Shown: positions 10,725 through 22,150, numbered from the stretch's first letter. The stretch: 64,000 nt of DNA from Prochilodus magdalenae (GCA_024036415.1 JAMWET010000924.1:33501-97500), one strand, 5' to 3'. The notes: a model not told the origin generated them from the sequence alone. Numbers and translations: made by a program.

Positions 10725-11409
10725 AGAAGCTCCATGTTGTCCTAATGGCTGGATGCACTATAACGGTTTCTTGCCTCTAGGTCATAGAGGTTAGAGGTAA
10801 GGGCTTAGTACTCACTCTTCTTCATGTTCTTAAGTTTGAGAAACACGTAAAAAATAAAAACAGTTAAACGTCAGCCCAGGATTTGTATGTTAGGAGGTTC
10901 ATGGGTTTGGGTTCCAAGGCTGAGCAACCACATACAAGCTTAAGCTTGACTGGTGTTAAAGCACACTGCCTCGAGTCTCTAGAGCAGTGGGAAGATGCTT
11001 TCTGGAGCGACTAATCAGCCCTCACTCTCTGGTTTACGGCTTGCCTGAAAGCATGGTCCCAATTGTAAAGTTCGGTAGAGGGGGAATAATGGCCTGGGGC
11101 TGTTTTTTGTTCGTGCTTGGGCCCCGTCGTATTCCTCAGTCACACACCTCCAATATGGAAGCCAAAGTTCTTAATTTAACTCGCAGGTTGAATGAGCAGT
11201 GCGGAAGACAGGCGTGTTTCTACGGTTATCTCTCTGAACATAGACGCTCTCTGTTTTCTTCTTCATGTCCAAACCTTACCAGACAACTAGTTCACCGGTA
11301 GCTATGCCCTCTAGAGGATCAGCTCTGCCATTTAAATAAACACCCATTTAATTCCACTACAGGAGTTTTAGTGCCAGTCAGGAGAAACCATAATGCTACA
11401 GCGCTCAGT
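10725..11409 (+). pseudogene. Tc1-like relic, copy B of a pair
   Basis: Aligned with 10030-10439: a shared lead-in (GCATAGAGG/GTCATAGAGG, TAAGGGCTTA), the GGTTCCAAGGCTGAGCAAC block, GTCCCAATTGTAAAGTTCGG, and ATAATGCTACAGCGCTCAG at the end. About 250 bases (11110-11360) are inserted or divergent relative to copy A. No complete frame remains. An open stretch at 10987-11301 covers the VPIVKFGRGGIMAWGCF motif. Confidence 0.7.
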
Positions 11410-12334
11410 TTAAATTCCAGGGCACTATGTGTTGAGATTGTGTTCCAGTAAACGCAAGACAGCCCCAAATCGAGATATTAACCGAGAACAAGACTGATAA
11501 TCTGAAATAACAGCACTTCACACGAATCATTAAGATTTAAACTCCACGTTTCTGCTCCAACCAAGACTATAGTCCCTCCCCTGCCTCCTCACGTGGTGAT
11601 GAGTGGCTCATGGTTGAATCCCAGCTCTTGTAAGTGGCTCCAAAATGGCATGCATACATTTTTAATGGCACCCAGTGGCTGGCGGAGCGGTTCCCCCCAA
11701 CACGGGCCTGCACGCCACCAGGCCTCCCCGCAGAGCAGCGGCGGGCAGGACAAGATTAGCTGCCAAGCTGCTACAGTAACGAGTCTGCAATTTGACGTCT
11801 TAGCGTGCTTTTTACCCAGCATGCCGCAGGCCTCAATGCCTCCACTGTTAAAAAACACACAAAGCCTGGCGAGGGGCTAAAGGCAGGCGTGGGGCATTTA
11901 ATTAAGGAAATGAAGTCGGCGATGGCTTCAATTATTCCTCATTTATGAACTGAGGTGGAGCGGGGGGGCCCAGAGCGCGAGCGGTAACATGAAGCGACTG
12001 GTGCTGAAGGGGCCGAGGCCCGAGAACGACGACCTCATCTTTCTGCCACTGGAAATGAGGGAACAAATTAATTAGTGAGACATTCATCTGGTGCCCTATC
12101 CTGCAGCTGTTCTGCTCATTGTTCCTCCTCAGACAGATTTACTCCTGCTCAAATTAGCGTCTACTCTCCTGTCCACACACTCCTGAGAGTGGAGTACCCT
12201 AGCTACCGTGCTGGTGTATGTATGTACATTAATGGGACTAAGATAGACGTAGGCTCTCCTAAATCCTGTAATGGTGGGACCATCTTTACGTGAGTACCCA
12301 CACATATCAATATCATTAACAGCGTTCTAAGCAG
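11410..12334. other. Single-copy block, possible regulatory DNA
   Basis: The region 11590-12110 has no internal repeats, is GC-balanced, and carries AAATTAATTAGTGAGACATT and CTTCAATTATTCCTCATTTA, both rich in TAATTA/ATTA cores. Such texture is typical of conserved developmental enhancers in fish. The two overlapping open frames on opposite strands at 11589-11880 have no recognisable domain. Confidence 0.35.
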
Positions 12335-12470
12335 CTGTAGTACAATACCAATAAGTAATTAGTAATTAATTAGTAATTACTGTGTAATAAGCCCATAACT
12401 ACATAGTAATTACATATTAGTATACACTTCTGTAATTAATTTGTGATTCTTAATGTAAATGTTTATGTAA
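12335..12470. repeat. TAATTAC-rich interspersed repeat, copy 1
   Basis: Clusters of AGTAATTA and TAATTAC end in GTAATTAATTTGTGATTCTT, closely matching the end of 14770-15045. Confidence 0.55.
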
Positions 12471-12553
12471 CATGTCAGCCTTCTTTATTTTGGGGCATGT
12501 TTATGATTTCCATCATATTTACAGACACACACCATCAATTTATTAATGTGTAT

Positions 12554-12804
12554 ATCGTCGGCGTCCAAAGAAAAACATGTATCATCATTTTTGTTGATTT
12601 TTACTTTTACGCCTCATTTGATCACATGACCTGCTATTTATACTGTGTGTGAATTTCATGAAGAACTGACTGACAGAAATGGTCCAAAACTGCTTGGAAA
12701 GACGTCTGGTTCCATTGACTTCCATTCAAATGAAATGAGGTTTTTGGCCTCTCCTGTAAAGTTGCCATTTTGGAGATACCAGTTTTTCTTTGGACAGCGA
12801 TGAT
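12554..12804. mobile_element. MITE M, copy 2 (both ends intact)
   Basis: A 250-bp element with inverted ends: ATCGTCGGCGTCCAAAGAAA on the left, and the complement of ATCATCGCTGTCCAAAGAAA on the right. TA lies at both borders. The interior, read on the minus strand, matches copy 1 (CTCCTGTAAAGTTGCC / CAGACGTCTTTCC). There is no open frame. The TA target suggests mobilisation by a Tc1/mariner-type transposase. Confidence 0.88.
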
Positions 12805-13740
12805 AAGTATTAGTGAGATGCTTCATACAGATGACCTGAAACAAAAAGTACCTCAACTTTATAACATGCCAGTGAGCTTACTTTACCAGCAGTGGAAACA
12901 CAGAGCCTGTATAAAACCCAATCATGAGGCTTTGTGAATCAATTCAGACTCTTCAGGAGAGAATCACGGCACATCAAAGAATCTATCTTTTTCAGGGAGA
13001 GGGAGAGACAGAGAGAGAAAAGGCGTGGTGCATTCGGCTGCTGGATGAAGTTCCGCACATATTTTGCAGCCACACACAGAGTGTGGGGACGCTAGGCAGA
13101 ATTATTGGCGCTGTCTTTGACTCGACAGGGAAATTGAGGAATTATAATACTGTTGCAGCAGCTGGCTTGTTTCCCTTGCCAGGGTTTCTTAAATACGGCT
13201 CCCCAGAGCAGCCCGGGCACAAACACAGCCAGGCGCATGCACGGCCTAAAAAACACAGAGCTGAATAAAGAGCGCAAAAGTAGACGACGAGAAGGACAGA
13301 GACGGAAAGACAGACTGGGGTCCCTCACTAATAGGCCATAAGCTGCAGTCAGATGAATAGGCCGTCGGCGGATTTTGAAGGCCGCTGTCCGTTATGCCGC
13401 GTGGCGGGGTCTCTGCACTGCCATGACAATACGATACAGACATCCCATTCTAATAAGACATAAAGAATGGAGTCATTAAGGGAGAGGAAATATGACCAAT
13501 CAAGGCAGAGAAAACACACACACAGTGGCGGCAAATTATGGACGTGTCAGCCGGGAAGAAAGGTCAAACGTGGCGTATATCAAACAACCGCAGACAAATG
13601 AGGGACCCTGGAGAAGGGGGAGATTCGCAGAGATGAGGCTTGGAACAGAATGGCATTCGCGATTATGGGGCCAATTATCTTCTTTGGTTTTCATCAAAGG
13701 TGCCCTCACCGTGAGGCATTAACAGAGGAGCTGCACCAAT
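12805..13740. other. Single-copy block, possible regulatory DNA
   Basis: No known repeat is visible. 13030-13200 and 13560-13730 read like complex unique sequence (for example GGCAGAATTATTGGCGCTGT and GGGGCCAATTATCTTCTTTG). Open frames of 60-115 codons on both strands here have no domain. Confidence 0.3.
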
Positions 13741-14118
13741 AGCTGCACCCAGACAGAATCAACCACCAGGAATAGAACTTGGTGGGTAGGTCATGGAGTG
13801 ACTCAGAATGGCAGCGGGTCATCTTCAGGGACGAGTCCCGCTTTAGTCTTGGTGGAGACGACCAGCGAATCCGTGTGTGGAGGCACCGTGGTCAGCACCA
13901 AGACCAACAGTTTGTTGACATATGTCCAGAAGGCCTGGTGTCACTCTACCTCCATACCAAGACGTCTGGCCTGTTGGGTTAACAAACATGGCAGCTCAAC
14001 GCCATACTGGGAGACAGACTTCTGTATGTGTAGCTCAGTAAATATTGATCATATCAGTCTAAATGTATCATCAGTTATTGTTCTTTAGCTAACCTTTATC
14101 TTCCTTCTTAACAGCAAG
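13741..14118 (+). mobile_element. Family 2 Tc1 derivative with extra deletion
   Basis: Begins AGCTGCACCCAGACAGAATC after a T, then jumps from GGTGGGTAGG directly to CATGGAGTGACTCAGAATGG, so the second helix-turn-helix region is missing. The catalytic-Asp block (FRDESRFSLGGDDQRIRVW) remains open. The C-terminal piece follows with a further deletion (CATACCAAGACGTCTGGCC). Confidence 0.85.
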
Positions 14119-14769
14119 TACTATTAAACTGTACATTAAGAAAAATAGAGCTAATGGTGCCAACACAGCTAGCAAATACATAAATATTTATATACTAAAA
14201 AAATCATTTTTATTATTATACTCATTATTAGCATTTTTTATGCATATAGGAATGTCACAAGCCCAGGGACCAATGGTACATGAAGTCACACCCCCAAAAC
14301 TGTCTAGGGTGTAATTAGGATCTTGCCCCTGACTGTAACGAAGACACAAACTGCCACTATGTGTTGTGCTTTGTTTTGGCGGATGAACCCTACGTAGAGT
14401 TGCATGCCTAACTGGTTGAACCCAACGAGAGAACTCACCTGGGGGGGTGGGGGGCAGCTCAGTCCATGAGCCTGTGACCGGCCAGCTCAAGCTCCGTTCA
14501 TGGTAGCGTTCAGGTTTTATGCATTGATGGAGGGATGTCCACCGAAAGAAGAAGAGAGAGAGTGCAAGATCCCAGGAGAGCCAACCTCCCTCTGGAAGAG
14601 TCCCAAACCCAATCTTCGAAGCCCCAAAGTCTCCCGCTGTTGCTCCAGCCGCCATTTCCGGCTGAGCCCACAGTGTATAAGACCCCAGTGATTGGCGCCC
14701 CCATGTGGTCCAACGTGATAATCAGTTTCTGCCCCTGGCCAATAACTTTGCCCAGCAGGAATTAGCTGC
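14119..14769. other. Unrecognised, moderately GC-rich segment
   Basis: A 155-codon frame on the minus strand (14655-14188) and several shorter ones cross this block, but their composition does not suggest protein and no domain is seen. AGAGAGAG and a G-run (14440-14452) are present. It could be an unrecognised LTR or a degraded element. Confidence 0.3.
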
Positions 14770-15045
14770 TAACTAAGCGTTAATAACCAGGGTTAGTTCA
14801 CTTGTTAATCCTGTATGAGTAAGCACACACAGTTCATTACCAGTGTAATAAGCAGGTGTTAGTACACAGCTAATAAGTAAATGAGTGTTACTGACAAAAA
14901 AGCTGTCAACAATGTGCTTAACTGCTAATTACTAATTACTAAATCAGTAACTAATGCTTAATAAGCCGTTAATTAATATTATAATGAGTAACTACACATG
15001 AGCATAGACATCAATTAATTTGCAACTCCTAATGTAAAGTGTAAC
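14770..15045. repeat. TAATTAC-rich interspersed repeat, copy 2
   Basis: A long run of GTAATAAGC, CTAATTACTAATTAC and AATAAGCCGTTAATTAAT, ending ATTTGCAACTCCTAATGTAA, parallels copy 1 at 12335-12470. The many short inverted words would allow hairpins. Confidence 0.55.
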
Positions 15046-15860
15046 TCTGAGGTCACTGATCACTGACTTGACTATGATTCAGGCCTTTTACTTCAACCCT
15101 GGCACTGAAAGGAATTGTGTACCAGCAGACAATTTCCGCCCGTGTTTGACCTCCTGTGGTAGAGCCTGCTACGCGCATTTAAATGGGACATAATGTTCCT
15201 AAACCTACTCTTCATGATGTTATAGATGCATAATTCCGGTGCACTTAGCATGCAGGAAGTCGGGAACGTGAATAGAAAGAGTGTGACAGCATAATCAATA
15301 CAGAGTACACAGCTGGCTAGAACTTCGCTTTTCCAAGGTGGTGCATCCTGGCTGTCAAAGCAGATCTAGATGTTTGTGACTAGTATAGGACATATACATT
15401 ATTCATACACAGATGATGAAATTCCGACATGGAATAATGGTGATATACTGGTTTTAACCCCGCCACGAAGTGCAATCTCCAGCGATTTTGTGGGCGGATG
15501 CGATATTACATTTCTCCATGATGTTAATGGCGTATATTTAAGCGCATATGGGGCATCTACACAACCAAACTGCGTTTCCATCTCTGTATGTAAGAAGGCA
15601 AATCAAGTATCATCAAAGTTGATATAAAGAAAGCTGGAGGGATATCAGCATCTCAGCTATATCCTGAGATGGTTTCCACAGCAGGGGGTTTAAACCTCTT
15701 TCACACCTCGTTGCTCACTAGCAGCTCAACATAATCTATAACTGAGACATGCAGAAAACTATATACTTCAGCATCAATACAGTGTACTAGTTGTTAACAA
15801 TTAAAGGGAGTAAAATCACATCCCTAGTGACGGATGAAGTACACAAACTTTGTACTAAAG
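15046..15860. other. Non-coding, nothing recognised
   Basis: No repeats recur elsewhere in the window. An 85-codon frame at 15370-15627 and a 60-codon frame on the opposite strand lack domain features. Confidence 0.3.
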
Positions 15861-16087
15861 TAGATAATACGTTATTGATCCCACAGTGGAAAAATTTACA
15901 ATGTTACAGCAGCACAAAGGAAAGAACAGAAGTGTCAGGACATATAACAAATAATAAATGAGAGACAATATATACAAAAAATACCGCAAATATAAATAGT
16001 AGAAATAGAAATAGATTCCTGAGTTTTGTTGCACATTGTAGAAATAGAAATGGAATACTGTGGTTTTTATTGCACCTAGTCGAAATT
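15861..16087 (-). mobile_element. LINE 3' end, minus strand (Rex/CR1-like)
   Basis: TTATTGATCCCACAGTGG followed by AAATTTACAATGTTACAGCA is, in reverse, the usual 3' end of fish non-LTR retrotransposons. It continues with ATAATAAATGAG and TAGAAATAGAAATAG blocks. Only the untranslated end is present. It runs straight into the 16-bp array. Confidence 0.65.
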
Positions 16088-17278
16088 GACTAGTGTAGGG
16101 ATAGACTAGTGTAGAAACAGACTACTGTAAGAATAGACTGGTGTAGAAATAGACTAGTGTAGAAATAGCCTAGTGTAGGAATAGACTAGTATAGGAATAG
16201 ACTAGTGTAGAAATAGACTACTGTAGGAATAGACTAGTATAGGAATAGACTAGTGTAGAAATAGACTACTGTAGAAATAGACTACTGTAAGAATAGACTG
16301 GTGTAGAAATAGACTAGTGTAGAAATAGACTACTGTAAGAATAGACTGGTGTAGAAATAGACTAGTGTAGAAATAGACTAGTGTAGGTATAGACTACTGT
16401 AGAAATAGACTAGTGTAGAAATAGACTACTGTAAGAATACACTGGTGTAGAAATAGACTAGTGTAGAAATAGACTACTGTAAGAATACACTGGTGTAGAA
16501 ATAGACTACTGTAAGAATACACTGGTGTAGAAATAGACTAGTGTAGAAATAGACTACTGTAGAAATAGACTAGTGTAGAAATAGACTACTGTAAGAATAC
16601 ACTGGTGTAGAAATAGACTACTGTAAGAATACACTGGTGTAGAAATAGACTAGTGTAGAAATAGACTACTGTAAGAATAGACTACTGTAAGAATACACTG
16701 GTGTAGAAATAGACTAGTGTAGAAATAGACTACTGTAAGAATACACTGGTGTAGAAATAGACTAGTGTAGAAATAGACTACTGTAGAAATAGACTACTGT
16801 AAGAATAGACTGGTGTAGAAATAGACTAGTGTAGAAATAGACTACTGTAAGAATAGACTAGTGTAGAAATAGACTACTGTAGAAATAGACTACTGTAAGA
16901 ATAGACTGGTGTAGAAATAGACTACTGTAAGAATAGACTACTGTAAGAATACACTGGTGTAGAAATAGACTAGTGTAGAAATAGACTACTGTAGAAATAG
17001 ACTACTGTAAGAATAGACTGGTGTAGAAATAGACTAGTGTAGAAATAGACTACTGTAAGAATAGACTGGTGTAGAAATAGACTACTGTAAGAATAGACTG
17101 GTGTAGAAATAGACTAGTGTAGAAATAGACTACTGTAAGAATAGACTGGTGTAGAAATAGACTAGTGTAGAAATAGACTACTGTAAGAATAGACTAGTGT
17201 AGAAATGGACTACTGTAAGAATAGACTAGTGTAGAAATAGACTAGTGTAAGAATGGACTAGTGTAGAAATGGACTACT
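16088..17278. repeat. 16-bp minisatellite, about 74 units
   Basis: The basic unit is ACTAGTGTAGAAATAG with three main variants (ACTACTGTAAGAATAG, ACTACTGTAGAAATAG, ACTGGTGTAGAAATAG). Variants recur in a regular order, often as a 48-bp trimer of ACTACT, ACTGGT and ACTAGT types in the central part. The array is almost free of indels. Its seed (GTAGAAATAGAAATAG) is already present twice in the neighbouring LINE end. Confidence 0.95.
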
Positions 17279-17351
17279 GAGTTGAGCAGCTGTTATACAG
17301 TCTGATGTCCGGAAGGAAGGATTCCAATTCCCAGAGTGCACAGCCCAGTGA

Positions 17352-18340
17352 TGTCACGTCCACATGTGTGCTCCCCACCAATCCTCCCCGGTCCTCGTCT
17401 CCAGTCTACTGATTGCTTCAGCTGTTGGTCACACTAGCTAAGCCCCAGTCATACACTCCTTCCCCGCGACGCTTTGCCAACCTCTCTCGTTGCAGTCCTG
17501 AGCGGGTCTCTGTATTTCTCTACCTGTGTACCGACCCTGCTTCTCTCTCGACTACGTCTCCTTGCCTTCTCCCTGTAACTTGGTTGCTCGAATTTGTCTG
17601 TCTCTTTGTTTACCAACGCTGGCTCTTCTCCCCTGGATTTCCCCTTCCGGCTCAGGTTGCCTCTCTGCCTGATTCTTTGGTTTCTCGACTCTAGCCTGTA
17701 CCTCGTTTGTGTCTCTGTGTAGTATATACTGTATATACTGTACATCTGAACTCCTGGACACTCTCAGACACTTACTGTATATACTGTACATCTGAACTCC
17801 TGGACACTCTCAGACACTTACTGTATATACTGTACATCTGAACTCCTGGACACTCTCAGACACTTTACTTAAATACCTATATATGCACATGTTTATTATG
17901 TTAATTCAGTCATTATCTGCTGATAATTGCACCCCTTGCACATTCATGCACATTTATTTTTTACTTATTAGTCTTATTAGTCTTTTCTACGTTTCTCCTT
18001 GCGAAGTGAGATATATTTATATATTTATAAATAGTGACCTGTACTATGTATAGTTTATAGTTTATAGTTAACAGTTAATAATACTGCTGCTGGTACCTAC
18101 CCATTTAGGTTTTTCATACTGCACAACCCTGTTTTTATTTTTTAATTTGTATTTGTATCTGTGCTATTTTTGTGAAACCCCTACTGGCTGCTAAATTTCC
18201 TTCAGGATCAATAAAGTATCTATCTATCTATCTATCTATCTGTAGCCCTATGCTGCTGTTCCGTACTTTGCTGTTACGCAATAGTTTCGACCTGTTCAAT
18301 AAAGCCTGCTTGCATCGCGCCTGGTTCTGTGTCCCTGACA
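17352..18340 (+). mobile_element. Solo-LTR-like element split by a LINE
   Basis: The segment starts TGTCACGTCCACATG and ends GTCCCTGACA, giving a TGTCA...TGACA inverted terminus. AATAAA lies at 18298-18303, followed by CTTGCATCGCGCCTGG, a usual 3' end of fish Gypsy-type LTRs. Without the nested LINE (17723-18240) the LTR would be about 470 bp. No internal retrotransposon region and no matching target duplication were seen. Open frames on both strands at 17413-17791 are not genes. Confidence 0.6.
17723..18240 (+). mobile_element. 5'-truncated LINE 3' end, copy 1
   Basis: Three 46-bp tandem units (core CTGTACATCTGAACTCCTGG) are followed by a unique 3' UTR ending CCTTCAGGATCAATAAAGTA and a (TCTA)n tail. 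TGTAG occurs immediately before (17718-17722) and after (18241-18245), a possible target duplication. The copy at 19287 is nearly identical over the shared part. Confidence 0.8.
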
Positions 18341-18435
18341 ATTAGAAGTATTTATGAATAACAGTTTGGAGGTTCAGGAAAAAGCTGAATTGGAGAGAAA
18401 CACCACCATTTCAGACAAAAGCAGGGAATTATCAT

Positions 18436-18619
18436 TCATTTACATTACATTTACATTTTAGTCATTTAGCTGACACTCTTATCCAGAGCGACTTACAAGG
18501 TTATCCGTTTTACAGGTGGGCCAGTGCAGTGTTAGGACTCTTATTGGTGTAGCTCAGCATTTGCTGACCTGGTAGCTCTTTGGTGGGTAGTGGTTTTAAC
18601 CGCTGAGCCACACCAACCA
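18436..18619 (-). mobile_element. tRNA-derived SINE, internally deleted
   Basis: On the minus strand it starts TTGGTGTGGCTCAGCGGTTA, with the A-box-like GGCTCAGCGG, and ends in a tail with GTCGCTCTGGATAAGAGTGT followed by AAATGTAAATGTAATG. The part with the B box is shortened compared with copies at 48126 and 56979. Confidence 0.75.
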
Positions 18620-19286
18620 CACAACTAATAGTCACATGTGGGAGGAGCTTAAAAAGAAAGTCAAGAGATTTTTTTTCAGTGCTCCTCGTCACATACTTTG
18701 TCATTAGGGACATCACCAGAAGATACAACAGGTGACAATCAGATATTGCTACAGAGCGTCCTTATTCTTATCACCTAGGCAATAACCTTGTCTCATGGCT
18801 GAGGCTGTGGCTCCACACAACAACACCATTGAAGGGAAATGCTAAGGCTGTTTACCATCTAAAACACAGAACCACACAGCAATTAAAACAGGACTATTCC
18901 TGACTGAATGGTCCCCAATTACCTCAACTGTTTTCAGCTGATGTGATCACAGAGATGCAAACCATTCCTGTGGATTCCTTTTCTCCTCGTTTAAATGGAA
19001 GCACTACATTCGTTATTACAGAATGCATTTCTGTCTGTTTCGTTTTGTTCAGGGACGAATGCCATTATTCTACGGATCTATGGAGAACTGTAGATGGACA
19101 TTCACAAGAGGCTGAAATCCTTGGACTGCCCCCAAAGATGTCTATGCCTGTGTTGTGTCTCTGAAGGTATGACTGAACTACATGATTGCTCTTGATAAAA
19201 AAAAAATAATGATGTGCCAAAAAAGCCAGAGTAAACGTCAGAGCAGCATACACATTGCAGACCACTCTGCTATCTACTTCATTAGA
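18620..19286. other. Non-coding, nothing recognised
   Basis: No repeat family or exon is evident. Confidence 0.35.
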
Positions 19287-19748
19287 CACTTACTGTATAT
19301 ACTGTACATCTGAACTCCTGGACACTCTCAGACACTTACTGTATATACTGTACATCTGAACTCCTGGACACTCTCAGACACTTTACTTAAATACCTATAT
19401 ATGCACATGTTTATTATGTTAATTCAGTCATTATCTGCTGATAATTGCACCCCTTGCACATTCATGCACATTTATTTTTTACTTATTAGTCTTATTAGTC
19501 TTTTCTACGTTTCTCCTTGCGAAGTGAGATATATTTATATATTTATAAATAGTGACCTGTACTATGTATATATATTTTTAGTATACTATGTTTTAATAGT
19601 TAACAGTTAATAATACTGCTGCTGGTACCTACCCATTTAGGTTTTTCATACTGCACAACCCTGTTTTTATTTTTTAATTTGTATTTGTATCTGTGCTATT
19701 TTTGTGAAACCCCTACTGGCTGCTAAATTTCCTTCAGGATCAATAAAG

Positions 19749-19749
<1 letters not shown>
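19287..19749 (+). mobile_element. 5'-truncated LINE 3' end, copy 2
   Basis: Same element as 17723-18240, with two rather than three 46-bp units and a small local difference near 19566-19600. It is followed by a longer tetranucleotide tail. Confidence 0.8.
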
Positions 19750-19813
<64 letters not shown>

Positions 19814-19826
19814 GTCTATCTGTCTA

Positions 19827-19868
<42 letters not shown>
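19750..19868. repeat. (TCTA)n(TCTG)n microsatellite
   Basis: The LINE tail has expanded to about 30 tetranucleotides, TCTA changing to TCTG. The copy at 18215-18240 has only about five. Confidence 0.95.
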
Positions 19869-19870
<2 letters not shown>

Positions 19871-21119
19871 CACTTCCTAGGAGTTGAACTTTCCATTGGT
19901 TGAAAGAACATTGACGACCCAACACAAAAATTCACATGTAAAAAAACAGTACTGTCTTTGTGGGATGCTGCCTTCTCCAGGGTCATGGTCGTCATCATAA
20001 CCCCCACCCCACCCCCACCCTTACGGCTGAAACATGGCACCTAATGTTCTAATACAAATTGTACTGCTCTGTCCTTACGTACACTCTGTTGTGTATTGTA
20101 CCTTTGCAGTCAGCTAAGCTCTTCCCTTACATCATTCCTCCAAGGAACAGGTCACCGTGTGTAGTTTGGACTGGTTTAATATAAGGAAGTGTGAAACTAT
20201 AAACCAGCGAAAAGACTGACATTAGTTTTCCTTACACAAGAAACTTCAAAACAGACAATGAGGGGTACAAATATACAGCAAAGTCTGTGTTCAAACTACC
20301 CACAACTCAGCAGGAAGAACATATGATAGCCTACAATAGAATATCATGGTTCCCTAACATACACCTCAAATATAACTGCTTAAAATATAAAATATACACA
20401 CAAAGTTTTTACTGATGGTCTAAATGTCCTTGTTCTCACTGGCATTGCCACTCAGAGGTGGCAATGCAGGATGGACATTGATATGTAGCAGCAGAGAACC
20501 ACCCTCATGCAGTAAGCCAGCAAAAGACCCACGTTTCCTGTACAGCTTCCTGAATCCTGTTTTGTCACAGCACAAACAAACCACTAGGTGGCGCTTAAGC
20601 CAACGTTTCAATTATCAATCCATTACACAAATCAACAGATGACACTAGCTGTCCATAACATCAGCACCACAGTGGCCACCGAGTTAGATTCAAGGCAGAA
20701 TACATTCACAGACGGGATCATTAACTGTCAGTCATCAGGCCTGAGGTATCGCAGTAGTCTTTTTATCTATCAGCCTTATTCTTTCCATTCATTTCCGAAG
20801 TCAGCCGGACACTTCAGGCCAACGGAGCGTCAACCCTGTCCTGGGGAATGAAGTTAGGAACATGTTCTAAGACGTACTGTGGCAGTCGGTGAACCCGCTG
20901 CCTCATGAAAGCACCTCAGTGCTGTTGTCCAAGTCACTGTGGTGCTGTCCGTGGTGCTGAAACTCCTGTTCCACCTCTTGCTTTGGACCATTGTGGGAAA
21001 ATGTGGCTCAGAACCCATCCACCCTGCTGAAATGTCTTCTATATGTCTCCACAATGGCATGGAAAGCGCTACTGTGCAAAATGGGCAATGACTGCTGTGT
21101 CAGGAAAAACGGGATACTC
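19869..21119. other. Non-coding, mostly single-copy
   Basis: No repeat recurs elsewhere in the window. Short opposing frames (20420-20642, 20588-20851) have no domain. Confidence 0.3.
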
Positions 21120-21560
21120 GAAAAGTGGGACAGTCTCCAGGAATTCAATGGCAGCGCACGTAAATGATCTTATTAATCCATCCTGGATTGAATTAGTTGG
21201 TAATTAGACGTATCCGTGAACACGGAAAAGGCTTCCAGACTTTTGACAATTTGCTAATAAGCACTCAAATGTCGCACTCACTGAAAGTGAAAAGGTCTGA
21301 TTCCATGTGAGAAGGAGGACATGATTAGCCCGGCTAAATGTAGCCTAAGGCCGCAGGGAACAGGCTGAGTTTTCAAGTATAGCAGCAAACACTTAACAGC
21401 CAGTCAAAACTGCGCTTTTTAATATGAGCCCGGTTTATTCCAGGCAACTGCTATTTTCCTGGAATATGGAAAAGAAATTAAAGCAGACGGTATTGTTGTC
21501 CATCCTCACAGCAATGTTTTTTAGCTGGCTGGACATGTTCATCACTGCCTAGTCATGACA
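21120..21560. other. Candidate conserved non-coding element
   Basis: A long complex stretch without low-complexity sequence, with words such as TTGAATTAGTTGGTAATTAG, GACAATTTGCTAATAAGC and GAATATGGAAAAGAAATTAA. This is the texture of vertebrate developmental enhancers. No open frame of note. Confidence 0.35.
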
Positions 21561-22069
21561 CAGAGTGTTGGAGAAGGACGTGGAAGGGTATAAACAGAGA
21601 TAAACCAGCTACATCACCTAATTCCCATTCAAAATACTCAATCCAAGTCCCATTCAAGTACTGTAAGGTGGGGGCTATGTTTAGGTTGAGCAGAGGTGAG
21701 TGATCGGTAGTCACAGGTCACCTCTAGCCTCAAACTCCTAAACACTGCTGGTCAACAAACAGGTCAACACTCACTGCTGACCCTCATTCCCCAAACTGCT
21801 AGCATGCTAAGCTAAAAACACAGCCTCCCTTCACTGGGATCTCAACAGAAAACCCACCCTACTCGCAGAAAGCCCACCCATATCCAGGCTCTTCACTGTA
21901 AAATTCAATGTAAAAGTGAAGTTAATGCAGCTGTTTGTTAAAAAAACTTTCTTTTGTTACTTAACTACTCATGGCACAGCGTAGCGACAGGCCAGTACCA
22001 GCAAACAACACCGGCGCAAAACTACAATACACACACTGCCCAACATTTACACACACCCAGATAACATAC
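21561..22069. other. Non-coding, nothing recognised
   Basis: No element ends or exons are visible in this stretch. Confidence 0.3.
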
Positions 22070-22150
22070 AAGGCAAGGCAAGGCAAATCAAGGCAAATCA
22101 AGGCAAGGCAAGGCAAGGCAAGGCAAGGCAAGGCAAGGCAAGGCAAGGCA
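22070..22150. repeat. (AAGGC)n microsatellite, LINE tail
   Basis: Tandem AAGGC (TTGCC on the minus strand) with two AAATC-type variants. It is the 3' tail of the LINE end that follows. Confidence 0.95.

Noticed and set aside
14188..14655. 155-codon minus-strand frame
   Set aside because: No domain, odd composition, overlapping frames of similar length on both strands, and no splice or promoter support.
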